In this document: positions 18,429 to 27,015 of the stretch, piece after piece
Numbering within the stretch: the stretch's first letter is position 1
How the letters are laid out: the number at the start of each line of letters is the position of its first letter
From: SYOC01 sp964441775
GTDB taxonomy: Bacteria > Desulfobacterota > Binatia > Bin18
Direction of reading: 5' to 3'
Length of the DNA: 64,000 nucleotides
Assembly: GCA_964441775.1 (NCBI GenBank)
Contig: CAYTVL010000010.1
Span: forward strand, 85,854-149,853
Notes under the pieces: generated by a model
The model's database searches: none
What the model saw: only the letters and a program-made list of their open reading frames with translations
Told to the model about the DNA's origin: nothing
Made by a program: the position numbers and the translations under genes

Positions 18429-19175
18429 TTATACTCCGTGTCCTCGCACGGATTCCGCTCGGTGGTTGACCTCGTCCCACTGAATATTCTGAAAAAAAGC
18501 GTCGATGTAACCGCGCGCGTTGGCTCCATAGTCCATCTGGTACGCATGTTCGTACATGTCCATGATGAGGAGCGGCGCGCCCCAGGCGAGACTTTGCGTA
18601 TGGTCGGAGGCCCAGTAATTGTGAACAGCCTGCTCGTGCGGATTGTAGTTAAGCACGACCCACCCCGAGCCGCCGCCGAGCGCCAGGCCGGTAAAACGAA
18701 AATCCTGCTCCCAGGCTTCGACTGTACCGAATTGCGCTTTGAGGAGATCGACAATCGCGCCGCCGGCTTTACCGTCTCCGCCAAGATTGCCAAAGTAGAA
18801 TTCATGGAGAATCATCGAATTTGTGGCGATGAGTTCTTCCCGCTTCAGCGCGCCCATTTGATAAGGCGGTGCATCTTTGGGCAGACTGCCAATCTGTTGT
18901 TGGATCTGATTCAACCGTTTGACTGCGCCGGCATAGTTGTTGTCATGGTGAGAAGTCAGCAACTTTTCCGAGAGCCCCTTGAGCTTGGCGGCGTCGAAAG
19001 GCAGCGGCTTCACCTGATGCTCGCCCCGATAAGCCAGAATGAGCGTCGGAGAGGCGGAGCCTTGGGGCTTGTCTTCCGCCATTGCCGGATTCGTCTCGAC
19101 AAGCGGGAGCGTGACCGCGGCGAGGCCGCCGGCAACTAAAGTTCCCAATGCTCCGCGTCTGCTCATGGGCTTCAT
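18429..19175 (-). CDS. Fe/Mn superoxide dismutase, exported by Tat
   Basis: 248 residues. The N-terminus SRRGALGTLVAGGLAAVTLPL is a twin-arginine signal, so the enzyme should be periplasmic. Metal ligands are visible as the His in LLTSHHDNNY, the His in MILHEFYFGNLGG, and the Asp and His of IMDMYEHAY. It converts superoxide to peroxide and oxygen. A strong Shine-Dalgarno (aaggagg) precedes the ATG at 19175. The central SHHDNNYAG spacing and Tat signal set it apart from cytosolic SodB. Iron or manganese use cannot be decided. Its 3' end is duplicated at 17671-17748. Confidence 0.9.
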   Translation of the reverse strand: MKPMSRRGALGTLVAGGLAAVTLPLVETNPAMAEDKPQGSASPTLILAYRGEHQVKPLPFDAAKLKGLSEKLLTSHHDNNYAGAVKRLNQIQQQIGSLPKDAPPYQMGALKREELIATNSMILHEFYFGNLGGDGKAGGAIVDLLKAQFGTVEAWEQDFRFTGLALGGGSGWVVLNYNPHEQAVHNYWASDHTQSLAWGAPLLIMDMYEHAYQMDYGANARGYIDAFFQNIQWDEVNHRAESVRGHGV

Positions 19176-19197
19176 AAGGGTTCCTCCTTGAGGATTG

Positions 19198-20058
19198 CTA
19201 GCTAAACAACACCGTCGCCAGCTCCGACCGATAATGCTCAGCGAGTTCGCTGCGCGGACCGATCACGTCGAAGATTTCCAATATGGCTTTGCGTGCGCCA
19301 TCATCGCGAAATTTGCGATCTTTCTTGACGATGTGTAGGAGTTCGGTGAGCGCCTCTTCGTAGCGCCCCGAAGCGGCAAGGATTTGCGTCAACTCAAAAC
19401 GGGCCTCGTGATCGTTTGGATCAGCCGTAAGCCGGTCCCGATATTTTTGTTCATCCTCGGCATTGGCTCCGCTTTGTTGGAGGCGGAGTTGGGCGGTGAG
19501 TTGTTGGGCCAGCGTGGACTCCGGGGTGTTCAGCGGGACACGCTGCAATAAAGAGAGAGCATCAGCCTCTTCGTTCCGCTCTATGAGGATCCGCGCGAGA
19601 CCAAGGAGCGCGAGTGGATGGTTCGCGTCTTTGGCAAGCGCTGCACGGTAGAGACTCTCTGCGCCCTGCGCCTTTCCTGTCTGCTCCAGCCGTTGCCCTT
19701 CTTGCGCAAGCCCATCCGCTTCGGACGGCAAGAGCTGCTCGATAAAGCGGCGAATGACTGGCTCTGGTTGCGCGCCCAAAAATTCACCGGCCAAAGCGCC
19801 GTCACGTACGGCTTTCACTGCCGGAATGCTGCGAATGGCGAACGCTTGTGCGAGCGCCGGGTTTTCGTCAACGTTGATTTTCGCCAGAATGAATTTTCCT
19901 TGCTGTTCATCGGCGAGTTGTTCCAGCACAGGACTGATCGCCCGACAAGGACCGCACCACGGCGCCCAGAAGTCAATGACGATCGGAACCGTGTGCGAAC
20001 GTTCCACTACTGCGCTTTCAAAATCCTGCTCCGTAACATCAACAGTCCATTCTCCCAT
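19198..20058 (-). CDS. thioredoxin-domain/TPR co-chaperone (CnoX/YbbN-like)
   Basis: 286 residues. Residues 1-110 form a thioredoxin fold with the active-site motif WCGPC (Cys35, Cys38). Residues 115-286 are TPR-type helices (EQTGKAQGAESLYRAALAKD and following). This is the architecture of CnoX/YbbN, a holdase that protects proteins from oxidation and hands them to DnaK or GroEL. A true CxxC suggests redox activity beyond the E. coli protein, which has SxxC. It lies upstream of sod on the same strand, 22 bases apart, so both could serve oxidative defence. It is cytosolic. Confidence 0.88.
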   Translation of the reverse strand: MGEWTVDVTEQDFESAVVERSHTVPIVIDFWAPWCGPCRAISPVLEQLADEQQGKFILAKINVDENPALAQAFAIRSIPAVKAVRDGALAGEFLGAQPEPVIRRFIEQLLPSEADGLAQEGQRLEQTGKAQGAESLYRAALAKDANHPLALLGLARILIERNEEADALSLLQRVPLNTPESTLAQQLTAQLRLQQSGANAEDEQKYRDRLTADPNDHEARFELTQILAASGRYEEALTELLHIVKKDRKFRDDGARKAILEIFDVIGPRSELAEHYRSELATVLFS

Positions 20059-20243
20059 TGCGTTCCTCCGCTCGCGTGTTGGTTACTTATTCATCTCTGA
20101 CGAGATAACCTCTTACCGTACCATAGCATCTTTCACGCTTCTATCCGTTTCTCCGCTTTGTCTCCGGTGGCTTGCCAGGCGGCGGCAAATCTGCGAAATG
20201 TAGAGACCTCTACCTCAGTCTTGCCAAATGTAAGGAGCGACCT

Positions 20244-21647
20244 ATGGCCGCGAAGACCATGTTTGAGAAAATTTGGGAGTCCCACGTCGTCCGCACGGAG
20301 TCCGACGGTACAGTACTCCTCTATGTTGATCGTCACTTAGTGCATGAAGTGACTTCTCCGCAAGCGTTTGAGGGGCTGCAACTTGCCGGTCGCACCCCGC
20401 GTCGTCCCCAAGCTGCGCTCGCCGTGCCCGATCACAACGTACCCACTATAGATCGTGACAAGCCGATCGAGGACCTCGTCAGCGCGAAACAAGTGGAGAC
20501 TCTACGAGAGAATTGTCAAGCCGCGGGCGTGCCCCTCTTTGATATGAACGATATTCGTCAGGGCATCGTGCATATCATTGGCCCTGAGCAAGGCTTCACG
20601 CTTCCTGGGACTGTCATCGTTTGTGGCGACTCACATACCGCCACGCATGGCGCGTTTGGCGCATTAGCGTTCGGCATTGGTACGAGCGAAGTGGAGCACG
20701 TGCTGGCGACCCAATGTTTATTACAACGGCCAGCGAAGACGATGGAAGTCCGAGTGGAGGGCAAACTCCCCGCGGGCTGTTTCGCGAAAGACATTATCTT
20801 AGCAGTCATCGGAAAAATCGGCACAGCCGGCGGCACGGGCTATGTTATCGAATATACAGGTTCAGCCATCCGCAATTTGTCGATGGACGGGCGTATGACG
20901 CTCTGCAACATGTCGATTGAAGCCGGGGCGAGGGCTGGGATGGTGGCGCCGGACGACGCGACTTTTGCCTACCTGCGTGACCGACCGTTGGGACCAAAGG
21001 GCGCCATGTTCGATCGTGCTGTCGCGGCGTGGAAACAGTTATGCTCCGATCCTGGCGCGAAGTTTGACACGGTGGTGGAACTCAAGGCCGAAGAGATCGT
21101 GCCGCAAGTGACGTGGGGCACGAATCCCGGCATGGTCACCAATGTGAACGGCGTTGTGCCTGACCCAAGCAGCATGCCAATGCCGGAACAGCGCGAAGCG
21201 ACGGAACGCGCGCTGGCGTACATGGACCTGAAAGCGGGCACGCCGATTGCCGACATCAAAATTGATCGGGTGTTCATTGGCTCGTGCACGAACGCGCGCA
21301 TTGAGGATTTGCGCATTGCCGCGCATGTGGCCAAAGGGAAGAAAGTGGCGGCGAGCGTGCAAGCGATGGTGGTGCCAGGTTCCGGCTTGGTCAAAAAGCA
21401 GGCGGAAGAAGAGGGTCTCGACACGATTTTCAAAGAGGCTGGGTTTGAATGGCGCGAACCTGGTTGCTCCATGTGTTTGGCGATGAACGCCGATGTGTTG
21501 AAGCCCGGAGAACGCTGCGCCTCGACCAGCAACCGTAATTTTGAGGGGCGCCAAGGCAAAGGCGGACGCACCCATCTGGTCTCGCCTGCGATGGCGGCGG
21601 CGGCGGCGATTGCCGGACATTTTGTAGACATCAGGACGTGGAATTAA
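20244..21647 (+). CDS. leuC: 3-isopropylmalate dehydratase large subunit
   Basis: 467 residues from ATG 20244, with aaggag nine bases upstream; earlier starts give an unrelated extension. The 4Fe-4S ligands are the Cys in GSCTNARIEDL and the pair in PGCSMCLAMN. CGDSHTATHGAFG and the conserved SNRNFEGRQGKGGRTHLVSP segment confirm the aconitase family, LeuC type. With LeuD it interconverts 2- and 3-isopropylmalate in leucine synthesis. leuD follows after about 90 bases containing an inverted repeat. No leucine leader was recognised upstream. Confidence 0.96.
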   Translation: MAAKTMFEKIWESHVVRTESDGTVLLYVDRHLVHEVTSPQAFEGLQLAGRTPRRPQAALAVPDHNVPTIDRDKPIEDLVSAKQVETLRENCQAAGVPLFDMNDIRQGIVHIIGPEQGFTLPGTVIVCGDSHTATHGAFGALAFGIGTSEVEHVLATQCLLQRPAKTMEVRVEGKLPAGCFAKDIILAVIGKIGTAGGTGYVIEYTGSAIRNLSMDGRMTLCNMSIEAGARAGMVAPDDATFAYLRDRPLGPKGAMFDRAVAAWKQLCSDPGAKFDTVVELKAEEIVPQVTWGTNPGMVTNVNGVVPDPSSMPMPEQREATERALAYMDLKAGTPIADIKIDRVFIGSCTNARIEDLRIAAHVAKGKKVAASVQAMVVPGSGLVKKQAEEEGLDTIFKEAGFEWREPGCSMCLAMNADVLKPGERCASTSNRNFEGRQGKGGRTHLVSPAMAAAAAIAGHFVDIRTWN

Positions 21648-21650
21648 ATC

Positions 21651-21715
21651 ATGTTACGTGTTGCATAGTGCGTGATCTAACAATTCTATCGCACGCACCA
21701 CGTAACACACTTCAT
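21651..21715. repeat. inverted repeat between leuC and leuD
   Basis: The words gttacgtg and gtgcgtg on the left are complementary to cacgcac and cacgtaac on the right, giving an imperfect hairpin spanning most of the leuC-leuD gap. It belongs to the short text-like repeats of this window and could also modulate the amount of leuD mRNA. Confidence 0.5.
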
Positions 21716-21738
21716 GTTTTCCATTTATGGAGTTTTCT

Positions 21739-22359
21739 ATGGACGCTTTCACAAAACTCAAAGGGCTGGTCGCCCCGCTTGACCGAGTCAATGTTGACAC
21801 CGATCAGATCATTCCTAAGCAGTATCTGAAGACCATCAAACGCACCGGCTTACGCGAAGGGCTGTTTTCCGACTGGCGCTATGGGGCCGACGGCTCCGGA
21901 GATCGGGGATTTTTCCTGAATCAACCGCGCTATCAAGGTGCGTCGATTTTATTGGCGCGCGACAACTTTGGTTGCGGATCATCACGCGAACATGCGCCGT
22001 GGGCGTTGTTAGATTATGGTTTCCGCTGCATCATCGCTCCCAGCTTCGCCGATATCTTTTTCAATAATTGCTTCAAGAATGGCATGCTGCCATTGATTCT
22101 CAAGTCTGAAGAAGTGGCGCAGTTATTCAAGGAAGTCGAGGCCCAGCCAGGGTACCAAGTCACGGTGGATCTAGCTGCACAGACTGTGACGACGCCGTCG
22201 GGTAAAAGTTTTCATTTCGAGGTTGACCCTTTCCGGAAAGACTGTCTGCTCAAGGGTCTAGATGAGATCGGTCTGACACTGGAGCACGAAGCCGACATTA
22301 CGGCGTACGAGCAGCGACGGAAGCAAGAAGCGCCGTGGCTGTTTGCGGACTTGGCGTAG
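21739..22359 (+). CDS. leuD: 3-isopropylmalate dehydratase small subunit
   Basis: 206 residues. The swivel-domain signatures are VNVDTDQIIPKQYLK near the start, NFGCGSSREHAPWAL in the middle and FADIFFNNCFKNGMLP. ATG 21739 has a GGAG at a good distance, while ATG 21727 would add four residues. The subunit pairs with LeuC to form the active heterodimer of the leucine pathway. No leuB lies next to it, so the rest of the pathway is elsewhere. Confidence 0.95.
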   Translation: MDAFTKLKGLVAPLDRVNVDTDQIIPKQYLKTIKRTGLREGLFSDWRYGADGSGDRGFFLNQPRYQGASILLARDNFGCGSSREHAPWALLDYGFRCIIAPSFADIFFNNCFKNGMLPLILKSEEVAQLFKEVEAQPGYQVTVDLAAQTVTTPSGKSFHFEVDPFRKDCLLKGLDEIGLTLEHEADITAYEQRRKQEAPWLFADLA

Positions 22360-22384
22360 TTATTTGTTGCTAAGGTTGACACAA

Positions 22385-22470
22385 TAACCAGAATCGGCGA
22401 ATCGGCGAATCGGAGATGGAGCGATTCTGAATTCCCCGGTTCCCCGGTTCTCCGATTCCTTGATTTCCAG
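22385..22470. repeat. intergenic repeat built from gaatcgg words
   Basis: gaatcggcgaatcggcgaatcgg on the left faces ccccggttccccggttctccgattcc on the right, giving a weak hairpin. A tract with the same wording lies at 55016-55092 before the peroxiredoxin gene. No coding sense is seen in it. Confidence 0.45.
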
Positions 22471-22475
22471 TCGCG

Positions 22476-22772
22476 ATGGGTACTTTTACTCTTACCGTGT
22501 CCGAACTTGAGTTTCTTTGCCAAGCAGCAGGTATGGCCGGGGACCGCCTCGCCCGCCAGGAGAACTATGCCGGCAGTAAAGTGATGGACAGCCTGCAAGC
22601 CCATTTGTTGGAGACGCGCCCGTCTCAGGTATGGCTCAACGCTGCCCAGCGCGAAGTGCTGGGCAAGATGCTCATGAATATCGCGTACGATTTGTTGCGC
22701 GACGACCAAGACGATCGGTCCAATGCGGCGGAAGCGCTGGCGGAACGTCTTTTCCAAGATCAGGAAGAATAA
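22476..22772 (+). CDS. conserved-looking small protein of unknown function
   Basis: 98 residues, mostly helical and acidic at the C-terminus (DDQDDRSNAAEALAERLFQDQEE). It begins MGTFTLTVSELEFLCQAAGM. I do not recognise a family and see no membrane segment or metal motif. The codon use and length of frame look like a real gene, but no clear Shine-Dalgarno precedes ATG 22476. It follows leuD after a repeat and is not obviously part of the leucine pathway. Confidence 0.55.
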   Translation: MGTFTLTVSELEFLCQAAGMAGDRLARQENYAGSKVMDSLQAHLLETRPSQVWLNAAQREVLGKMLMNIAYDLLRDDQDDRSNAAEALAERLFQDQEE

Positions 22773-22808
22773 AAGAATACAAATCGATGTTCACGAGAAA
22801 TAGTGGAC

Positions 22809-22896
22809 CGTCACGCCAGCGCAAGCTGGCATCCAGGAAGACTAGGCGCAAGATTCCAGTTTTTTTGCCTGGATTCCCGCCTGCGCGGGAATGACG
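22809..22896. repeat. intergenic hairpin repeat (gtcattcccgcg family)
   Basis: cgtcacgccagcgcaagctgg then catccagg on the left faces cctggattcccgcctgcgcggga with atgacg on the right. It is the same family as 7220-7330, with one arm diverged to the cgccagcgcaagctggc form. It lies upstream of the oxidoreductase gene and ends about 50 bases before its start. Confidence 0.65.
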
Positions 22897-22946
22897 CTCT
22901 CACGTCCTCAACGCAAAGGTTCAAGCACCCGCAAAGGAGGATCGGC

Positions 22947-23780
22947 ATGAAATTCGGCGTTGTCATCCGCAACATGGGGCCGCAATCGACCCGTGAGACC
23001 ATTGCCGCGTGTGCGCGCGCGGCGGAGGAGGCAGGCTTCGATGCGGCGTTTGTCGTCGATCACCTCGCTATTCCCCCCGATCAAACCGAAGGCTCCGGGG
23101 GACGCTATCTGGAGCCTCTTACGACTTTGGCGTTTCTCGCTGGCATGACGCAACGGATTCGCCTGGGCATTTCCGTGCTCGTCATTCCGTATCGTCCTGC
23201 TGTCTTAACGGCAAAACAAGTGGCGACATTGCAAGAGCTTTCCGGCGGACGGATCATCTTAGGGGCTGGTGTCGGTTGGCTGCGGCAAGAATTTGAGGCG
23301 CTGGGCGTCGACCCTCGCAAACGGGGCGCGCTGACGGATGAGACGTTGCAAGTGCTACACACCTTGTTTGCAAACGATGTCAACTCGTTTGAGGGTAAGC
23401 TCGTGCGCTTTCCTGAATTTGTCTTTGCGCCGCGCCCCGCGCGACCGCCCATCTGGGTCGGCGGCAGTGGGCCAAAAGCACTGGAGCGCACGCTGCGCTT
23501 CGGCGACGCCTATTATCCTATTGGGTTGAAGCCGCCGGAACTGACAGAGGTTCGCGCCTACTTACGGGAAGAGGCGCAGAAACGAGGACGCCCTACGCCG
23601 GAACTGATCGTCGGCGGCATGATCCGCGAAGGCGTGCCGGAGGCGATGATCGATCGCATCTCCGCCTCCCGAGACGCCGGGGCCGATTATTACGTGCTAG
23701 GCATGGGGCGCTATCCTGATGCGGACACATTTCGTCGCGGGGTAGAGCGGTTTGCAACGGAAGTGATACCGCGCTTGTAA
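22947..23780 (+). CDS. LLM-class F420-dependent oxidoreductase
   Basis: 277 residues from ATG 22947, with aaggagg upstream; longer frames run through the repeat and are rejected. The luciferase-like TIM barrel shows DAAFVVDHLAIPP near the start, LGISVLVIPYRPAVLTAKQVATL, and GGRIILGAGVGWLRQEFEALG. It ends with a YVLGMGRYPD segment. The family uses reduced coenzyme F420 or FMN to reduce or oxygenate small organic molecules. Its presence with a second member at 29080 suggests the host makes F420. The substrate is unknown. Confidence 0.88.
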   Translation: MKFGVVIRNMGPQSTRETIAACARAAEEAGFDAAFVVDHLAIPPDQTEGSGGRYLEPLTTLAFLAGMTQRIRLGISVLVIPYRPAVLTAKQVATLQELSGGRIILGAGVGWLRQEFEALGVDPRKRGALTDETLQVLHTLFANDVNSFEGKLVRFPEFVFAPRPARPPIWVGGSGPKALERTLRFGDAYYPIGLKPPELTEVRAYLREEAQKRGRPTPELIVGGMIREGVPEAMIDRISASRDAGADYYVLGMGRYPDADTFRRGVERFATEVIPRL

Positions 23781-23812
23781 ACAAAAGAAACAGAGAGTGA
23801 GGAAAGACAAAC

Positions 23813-23926
23813 CGCCCTTCGACAAGCTCAGGGCACACGGAGACAGAAATTGAGCAACAAGAACACACCCGTTCGTGCTGAGTCCTTCGGCAGGCTCAGG
23901 ACAGGCTCTATCGAAGCATGAACGGA
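23813..23926. repeat. intergenic repeat of the cttcgacaagctcagg family
   Basis: gcccttcgacaagctcaggg is followed about 55 bases later by cgttcgtgctgagtccttcg, caggctcagg and tcgaagcatgaacgg. The outer cgttcgtgct and agcatgaacg are near-complementary, so a hairpin can form. The same words occur at 39814-39898 and, in part, at 7295-7320. Confidence 0.6.
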
Positions 23927-23947
23927 CACCTTCTTCACGAATCCCTT

Positions 23948-25258
23948 ATGAAATCTGTTGTCGCCGCTTTGCTTCTTACCGTCGTGAGTGTTGCGCTGGC
24001 TTGGGCCGCTTCTCCACCAACCAAAACTTGGCGCGTTGTGAATGAACTTACGGAAGCGGAACGCGCCCTGTTTGATCCACGCACGGAAACGCCCCGTGAT
24101 CCGCACTTTCCAAATCTTCCCGCCGAGCATTATCCATTTACGCCGCCCTATACAGCCGAGGAGATGGGCTATCGCGCGATGGAGTTTAGCCACTCGCCGC
24201 GTTGGTCCTGCAATCTTGTTGACGTGACTGGCGCGCTTACTGCCGAGGGGTATTTGCGCACCAGCAAGATGTACAGCCCGATTTTTTACGTACCGAATGC
24301 GAGCGGACATTTCGGCCTGGCAGGCGAGCTGTACGACACGCGCCCCGGTGATCTCACACGGAAGATTACCGGGCAGAACATTTTTCCTCCGGAAGATCTG
24401 GGCAATCAGATGGTGCTGATGCAGTATCGCGCTGGAGGTGATGCGGCGACCCGGTGGGACATGTATGTCTATTCTCCGGCGTTGCGGCGGGTGCGACATC
24501 AGCCCCAGCCGCGACGTGGCGACAAACTGGCGCAGGGCGCGGAGAGCTTCGACGACATTTTTGGTCGCGACCCGTGGGAGTTTTCCTGGAACTTGTTGGG
24601 CGTGGACACACTCTTCCATACCGTGCGCTTTCCCAACACGCGACCGACGGTGATGCTGGCCGATGCTGATGGAACTTTGCACGAAACGCCGACCGCGCAG
24701 ATCCGCATGATGGGCGACGCCTATCCTTTCTATACTCCCGATGGCGGCGTCGACTGTTGGGTTGTCGAAGCACGGGTGCGGGAAGAATGGCTGCCGCATT
24801 ATTATGCGCCACGGATTATTTACTGGCTCGATCAACACTATTTCTACCCGCTGCGTATCGAACAGTATGACAAAGACAACAATCTGATCTTTATTGAGAC
24901 GCGCATCGCCAAATTGCATAATCCCGCAATGGGCGACAAAGGCTACGGCATTCTTTTCAATCACTATTGGGATGTCACGCTCGATTACATGCGTTACAGC
25001 GTCCACGACGCGCACGAAACGCGGCAGTGGTCGGCGCAGGACCAAGCCATCTTCTTTAACCCTGGGGTCCTGCCGCGAGTATGGTTCTTCGCCCCGCTGA
25101 AGAGTCAATCGGAAGTGCTCACTCCCGAGCAATACTTTTTGCGTCCGACTCTGGATCGAGAAAAATTTCCGCAAGCGAGGAAAATTGTTCTTTCTCCTGA
25201 GCTGGAGGTGAAAATTCAACAGCAAGAGGCTGCCGGACATCTCGTCTTTCAAGAGTGA
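23948..25258 (+). CDS. DUF1329 family exported protein
   Basis: 436 residues from ATG 23948 (a start at 23918 would add ten residues before the signal peptide). MKSVVAALLLTVVSVALAWA is a signal peptide. The mature part carries the DUF1329 hallmarks YMYVYSPALRRVRHQP-type and DDIFGRDPWEFSWNL-type segments; this family is related to outer-membrane lipoprotein carrier folds (LolA/LolB-like). It is exported to the periplasm or outer membrane. The nitrile hydratase beta gene starts 23 bases downstream in the same direction, so the two may share a transcript. In many bacteria DUF1329 genes sit beside RND or lipid-degradation genes. Confidence 0.82.
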   Translation: MKSVVAALLLTVVSVALAWAASPPTKTWRVVNELTEAERALFDPRTETPRDPHFPNLPAEHYPFTPPYTAEEMGYRAMEFSHSPRWSCNLVDVTGALTAEGYLRTSKMYSPIFYVPNASGHFGLAGELYDTRPGDLTRKITGQNIFPPEDLGNQMVLMQYRAGGDAATRWDMYVYSPALRRVRHQPQPRRGDKLAQGAESFDDIFGRDPWEFSWNLLGVDTLFHTVRFPNTRPTVMLADADGTLHETPTAQIRMMGDAYPFYTPDGGVDCWVVEARVREEWLPHYYAPRIIYWLDQHYFYPLRIEQYDKDNNLIFIETRIAKLHNPAMGDKGYGILFNHYWDVTLDYMRYSVHDAHETRQWSAQDQAIFFNPGVLPRVWFFAPLKSQSEVLTPEQYFLRPTLDREKFPQARKIVLSPELEVKIQQQEAAGHLVFQE

Positions 25259-25281
25259 TGCGCCAAAAAAGGATGTGAATT

Positions 25282-25941
25282 ATGAATGGTGTCCATGACA
25301 TGGGCGGCATGACTTGCTTTGGCCCTATCGTGCGAGAAGTGAATGAACCTGTCTTTCACACCCCGTGGGAGCGGCGCATGTTTGGTATGACCATACTGGC
25401 TTTAGGCAGTATTGCCAATTTAGATGAGTTCCGTCATGGCATCGAACGGATGGACCCTGTCTACTATTTATCTTCTTCCTATTATGAGCATTGGCTCACC
25501 TCCTGGGAGGCGCTCAGTGTGGAAAAAGGCATCGTCACGTCTGTGGAACTTACAACTGGAGTAGCAACAGGGAAAGCCATTCCGGCGAAACCTCCTTTTC
25601 CCCCGGAAGCTGTGCCCCGCATCGTAAAGCGTGGTGGTCCAAGTGACCGGACCACCGGTCGACTCGCCCCTCAATTCCAACCTGGTGACCGTGTGAAAGC
25701 GAAAAATCTGAACTCCGCCGGCCACACGCGCTTGCCTCGTTATGTGCGGGGTAAAGCCGGAGTGATTGATCGTGTCCACGGCACGTTTGTGTACCCGGAT
25801 AGCAACGCGCACGGCGGCGGCGAGCAGCCGCAGCCTCTATACTGCGTGCGCTTTGACGCGACGGAACTGTGGGGCCCAAGCACCTCAGGGAAAGATCGTT
25901 TGTATATTGACCTATGGGAAGATTATTTGGAGAGAGTATGA
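25282..25941 (+). CDS. nthB: nitrile hydratase beta subunit
   Basis: 219 residues. MNGVHDMGGM with the later EPVFHTPWERRMFGM is the N-terminal signature, and the C-terminal SH3-like barrel contains FQPGDRVKAKN, RLPRYVRGKAG and the GGGEQPQPLYCVRFDATELWG region. Two arginines known to contact the oxidised cysteines of the alpha subunit, by alignment with beta Arg52 and Arg157 of the Pseudonocardia enzyme, are Arg51 and Arg150 here. With the alpha subunit it hydrates nitriles to amides. The stop overlaps the alpha ATG (ATGA), so order is beta-alpha, as in cobalt-type operons. Confidence 0.95.
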   Translation: MNGVHDMGGMTCFGPIVREVNEPVFHTPWERRMFGMTILALGSIANLDEFRHGIERMDPVYYLSSSYYEHWLTSWEALSVEKGIVTSVELTTGVATGKAIPAKPPFPPEAVPRIVKRGGPSDRTTGRLAPQFQPGDRVKAKNLNSAGHTRLPRYVRGKAGVIDRVHGTFVYPDSNAHGGGEQPQPLYCVRFDATELWGPSTSGKDRLYIDLWEDYLERV

Positions 25942-26597
25942 GCACCGCACACGATCACGACCATAGCCGTCACACCGTCCCGCCTGATCCCCGTTTGGAG
26001 AAACACCTCTCAGCCGAGCAAACCCAAATGTTGGAAGAACGGGTCAGGAAGTTAGAAGCTCTACTGGTGGCGAAAGGATTGGTGGCGACGCCGACGTTGG
26101 AAAAACTTGCCGCTACGTATGAGAATGATATCGGTCCCATGAACGGGGCTCGGGTGGTGGCGAAAGCGTGGACCGATCCGGCCTACAAGCAGCGACTGCT
26201 TGCGAACGCCACGTCGGCAATCGATGAGCTAGGCATCAGCGGTCTGCAAGGCGAGCACATGGTGGTGGTGGAGAATACCCCGCAGGTGCATAACGTGGTG
26301 GTGTGCACGTTATGCTCTTGTTATCCTTGGCCCGTGCTGGGGCTGCCGCCCACCTGGTACAAGAGCGCGCCGTATCGCTCACGAGTGGTGATTGATCCCC
26401 GGGGCGTCCTCCGCGAGTTCGGCGTGGATTTACCGGAGTCAACTGAAGTGCGCGTGTGGGACAGCAGCGCGGAGATTCGCTACATGGTGTTGCCTGAGCG
26501 CCCTACCGGCACGGAACAGATGAGCGAAGAAGAATTAGCACGACTCGTGCAGCGCGACACGATGATCGGTGTGGCGCGCGTCGAAGCCAGGAAGTAA
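25938..26597 (+). CDS. nthA: nitrile hydratase alpha subunit, cobalt type
   Basis: 219 residues from the ATG overlapping nthB. The metal claw is VVCTLCSCYPWPVLGLPP; the Cys-Thr-Leu-Cys-Ser-Cys form is the cobalt-type motif, whereas iron enzymes have Ser in place of Thr. Further markers are GARVVAKAWTDPAYKQRLL and SRVVIDPRGVLREFG. The N-terminus is His-rich (STAHDHDHSRH), which could help bind metal. It forms the catalytic centre with nthB, and the two cysteines should become sulfenic and sulfinic acids. The accessory gene follows six bases later. Cytosolic. Confidence 0.95.
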   Translation: MSTAHDHDHSRHTVPPDPRLEKHLSAEQTQMLEERVRKLEALLVAKGLVATPTLEKLAATYENDIGPMNGARVVAKAWTDPAYKQRLLANATSAIDELGISGLQGEHMVVVENTPQVHNVVVCTLCSCYPWPVLGLPPTWYKSAPYRSRVVIDPRGVLREFGVDLPESTEVRVWDSSAEIRYMVLPERPTGTEQMSEEELARLVQRDTMIGVARVEARK

Positions 26598-26603
26598 TCT
26601 CGT

Positions 26604-26909
26604 ATGGACCGGCAAGCGAAACCCGAAATTGCCGAGATGCCAGGCGTGACCTCGTTACCCCGAAGGAGCGGGGAACTCATTTTTCACGACCTGTGGGAGC
26701 GGAAAGCATTTGCGATGGCTGTTGCCCTTTGCGAGCAGGGCTTGTTTCAATGGGATGAGTTTCGCGATCACCTTATCGCTGAAATTGCCGCAGCCGAGCG
26801 TGCGGCGGGGTCGCAGGCGTCGGCCTCGGCGTTTCCTTCCTATTATGAATCATGGCTCGCCGCGCTGGAAAAATTGCTGAACGAGAAGGGCATTGTCCTT
26901 CCGCGCTAG
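26604..26909 (+). CDS. nitrile hydratase accessory/activator protein
   Basis: 101 residues resembling the N-terminal part of the beta subunit: LIFHDLWERKAFAMA and LFQWDEFRDHLIAEI, then SYYESWLAALEKLLNEKGI. Such small beta-like proteins (P14K/nthE type) carry cobalt into the alpha subunit. It lies seven bases after nthA in the same direction, completing the beta-alpha-activator order. The second cluster at 30061 has no such gene, so this one might serve both. Confidence 0.88.
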   Translation: MDRQAKPEIAEMPGVTSLPRRSGELIFHDLWERKAFAMAVALCEQGLFQWDEFRDHLIAEIAAAERAAGSQASASAFPSYYESWLAALEKLLNEKGIVLPR

Positions 26910-27015
26910 ACTCCGTTGTTGCTTCGCTGGCTAGGTGTTTCTCCTACACTTCCCCCTTCATTTGCCGATATTTGCCAAGGACGAAGGCAAGGATAAACAA
27001 TGGAGGGTTTTAGGT

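Larger units (their letters stand above)
17675..18482. mobile_element. vapBC cassette bounded by 47-bp direct repeats (candidate small integrated element)
   Basis: The repeats are 17675-17721 and 18436-18482, 761 bp apart. Both are the 3' end of a dismutase gene, in the same orientation, one belonging to the intact gene and one to the remnant. This is the footprint left when an element integrates at the 3' end of a gene and restores it. No integrase is seen, so it would be a passive cassette or a recombination scar. Unequal recombination between two sod genes is the alternative. Confidence 0.45.

Noticed and set aside
23828..25252. A 474-codon open frame antisense to the DUF1329 gene
   Set aside because: It lies wholly opposite a gene with a signal peptide and family motifs; its translation (His/Arg/Ala-rich, no motif) looks like an antisense shadow.
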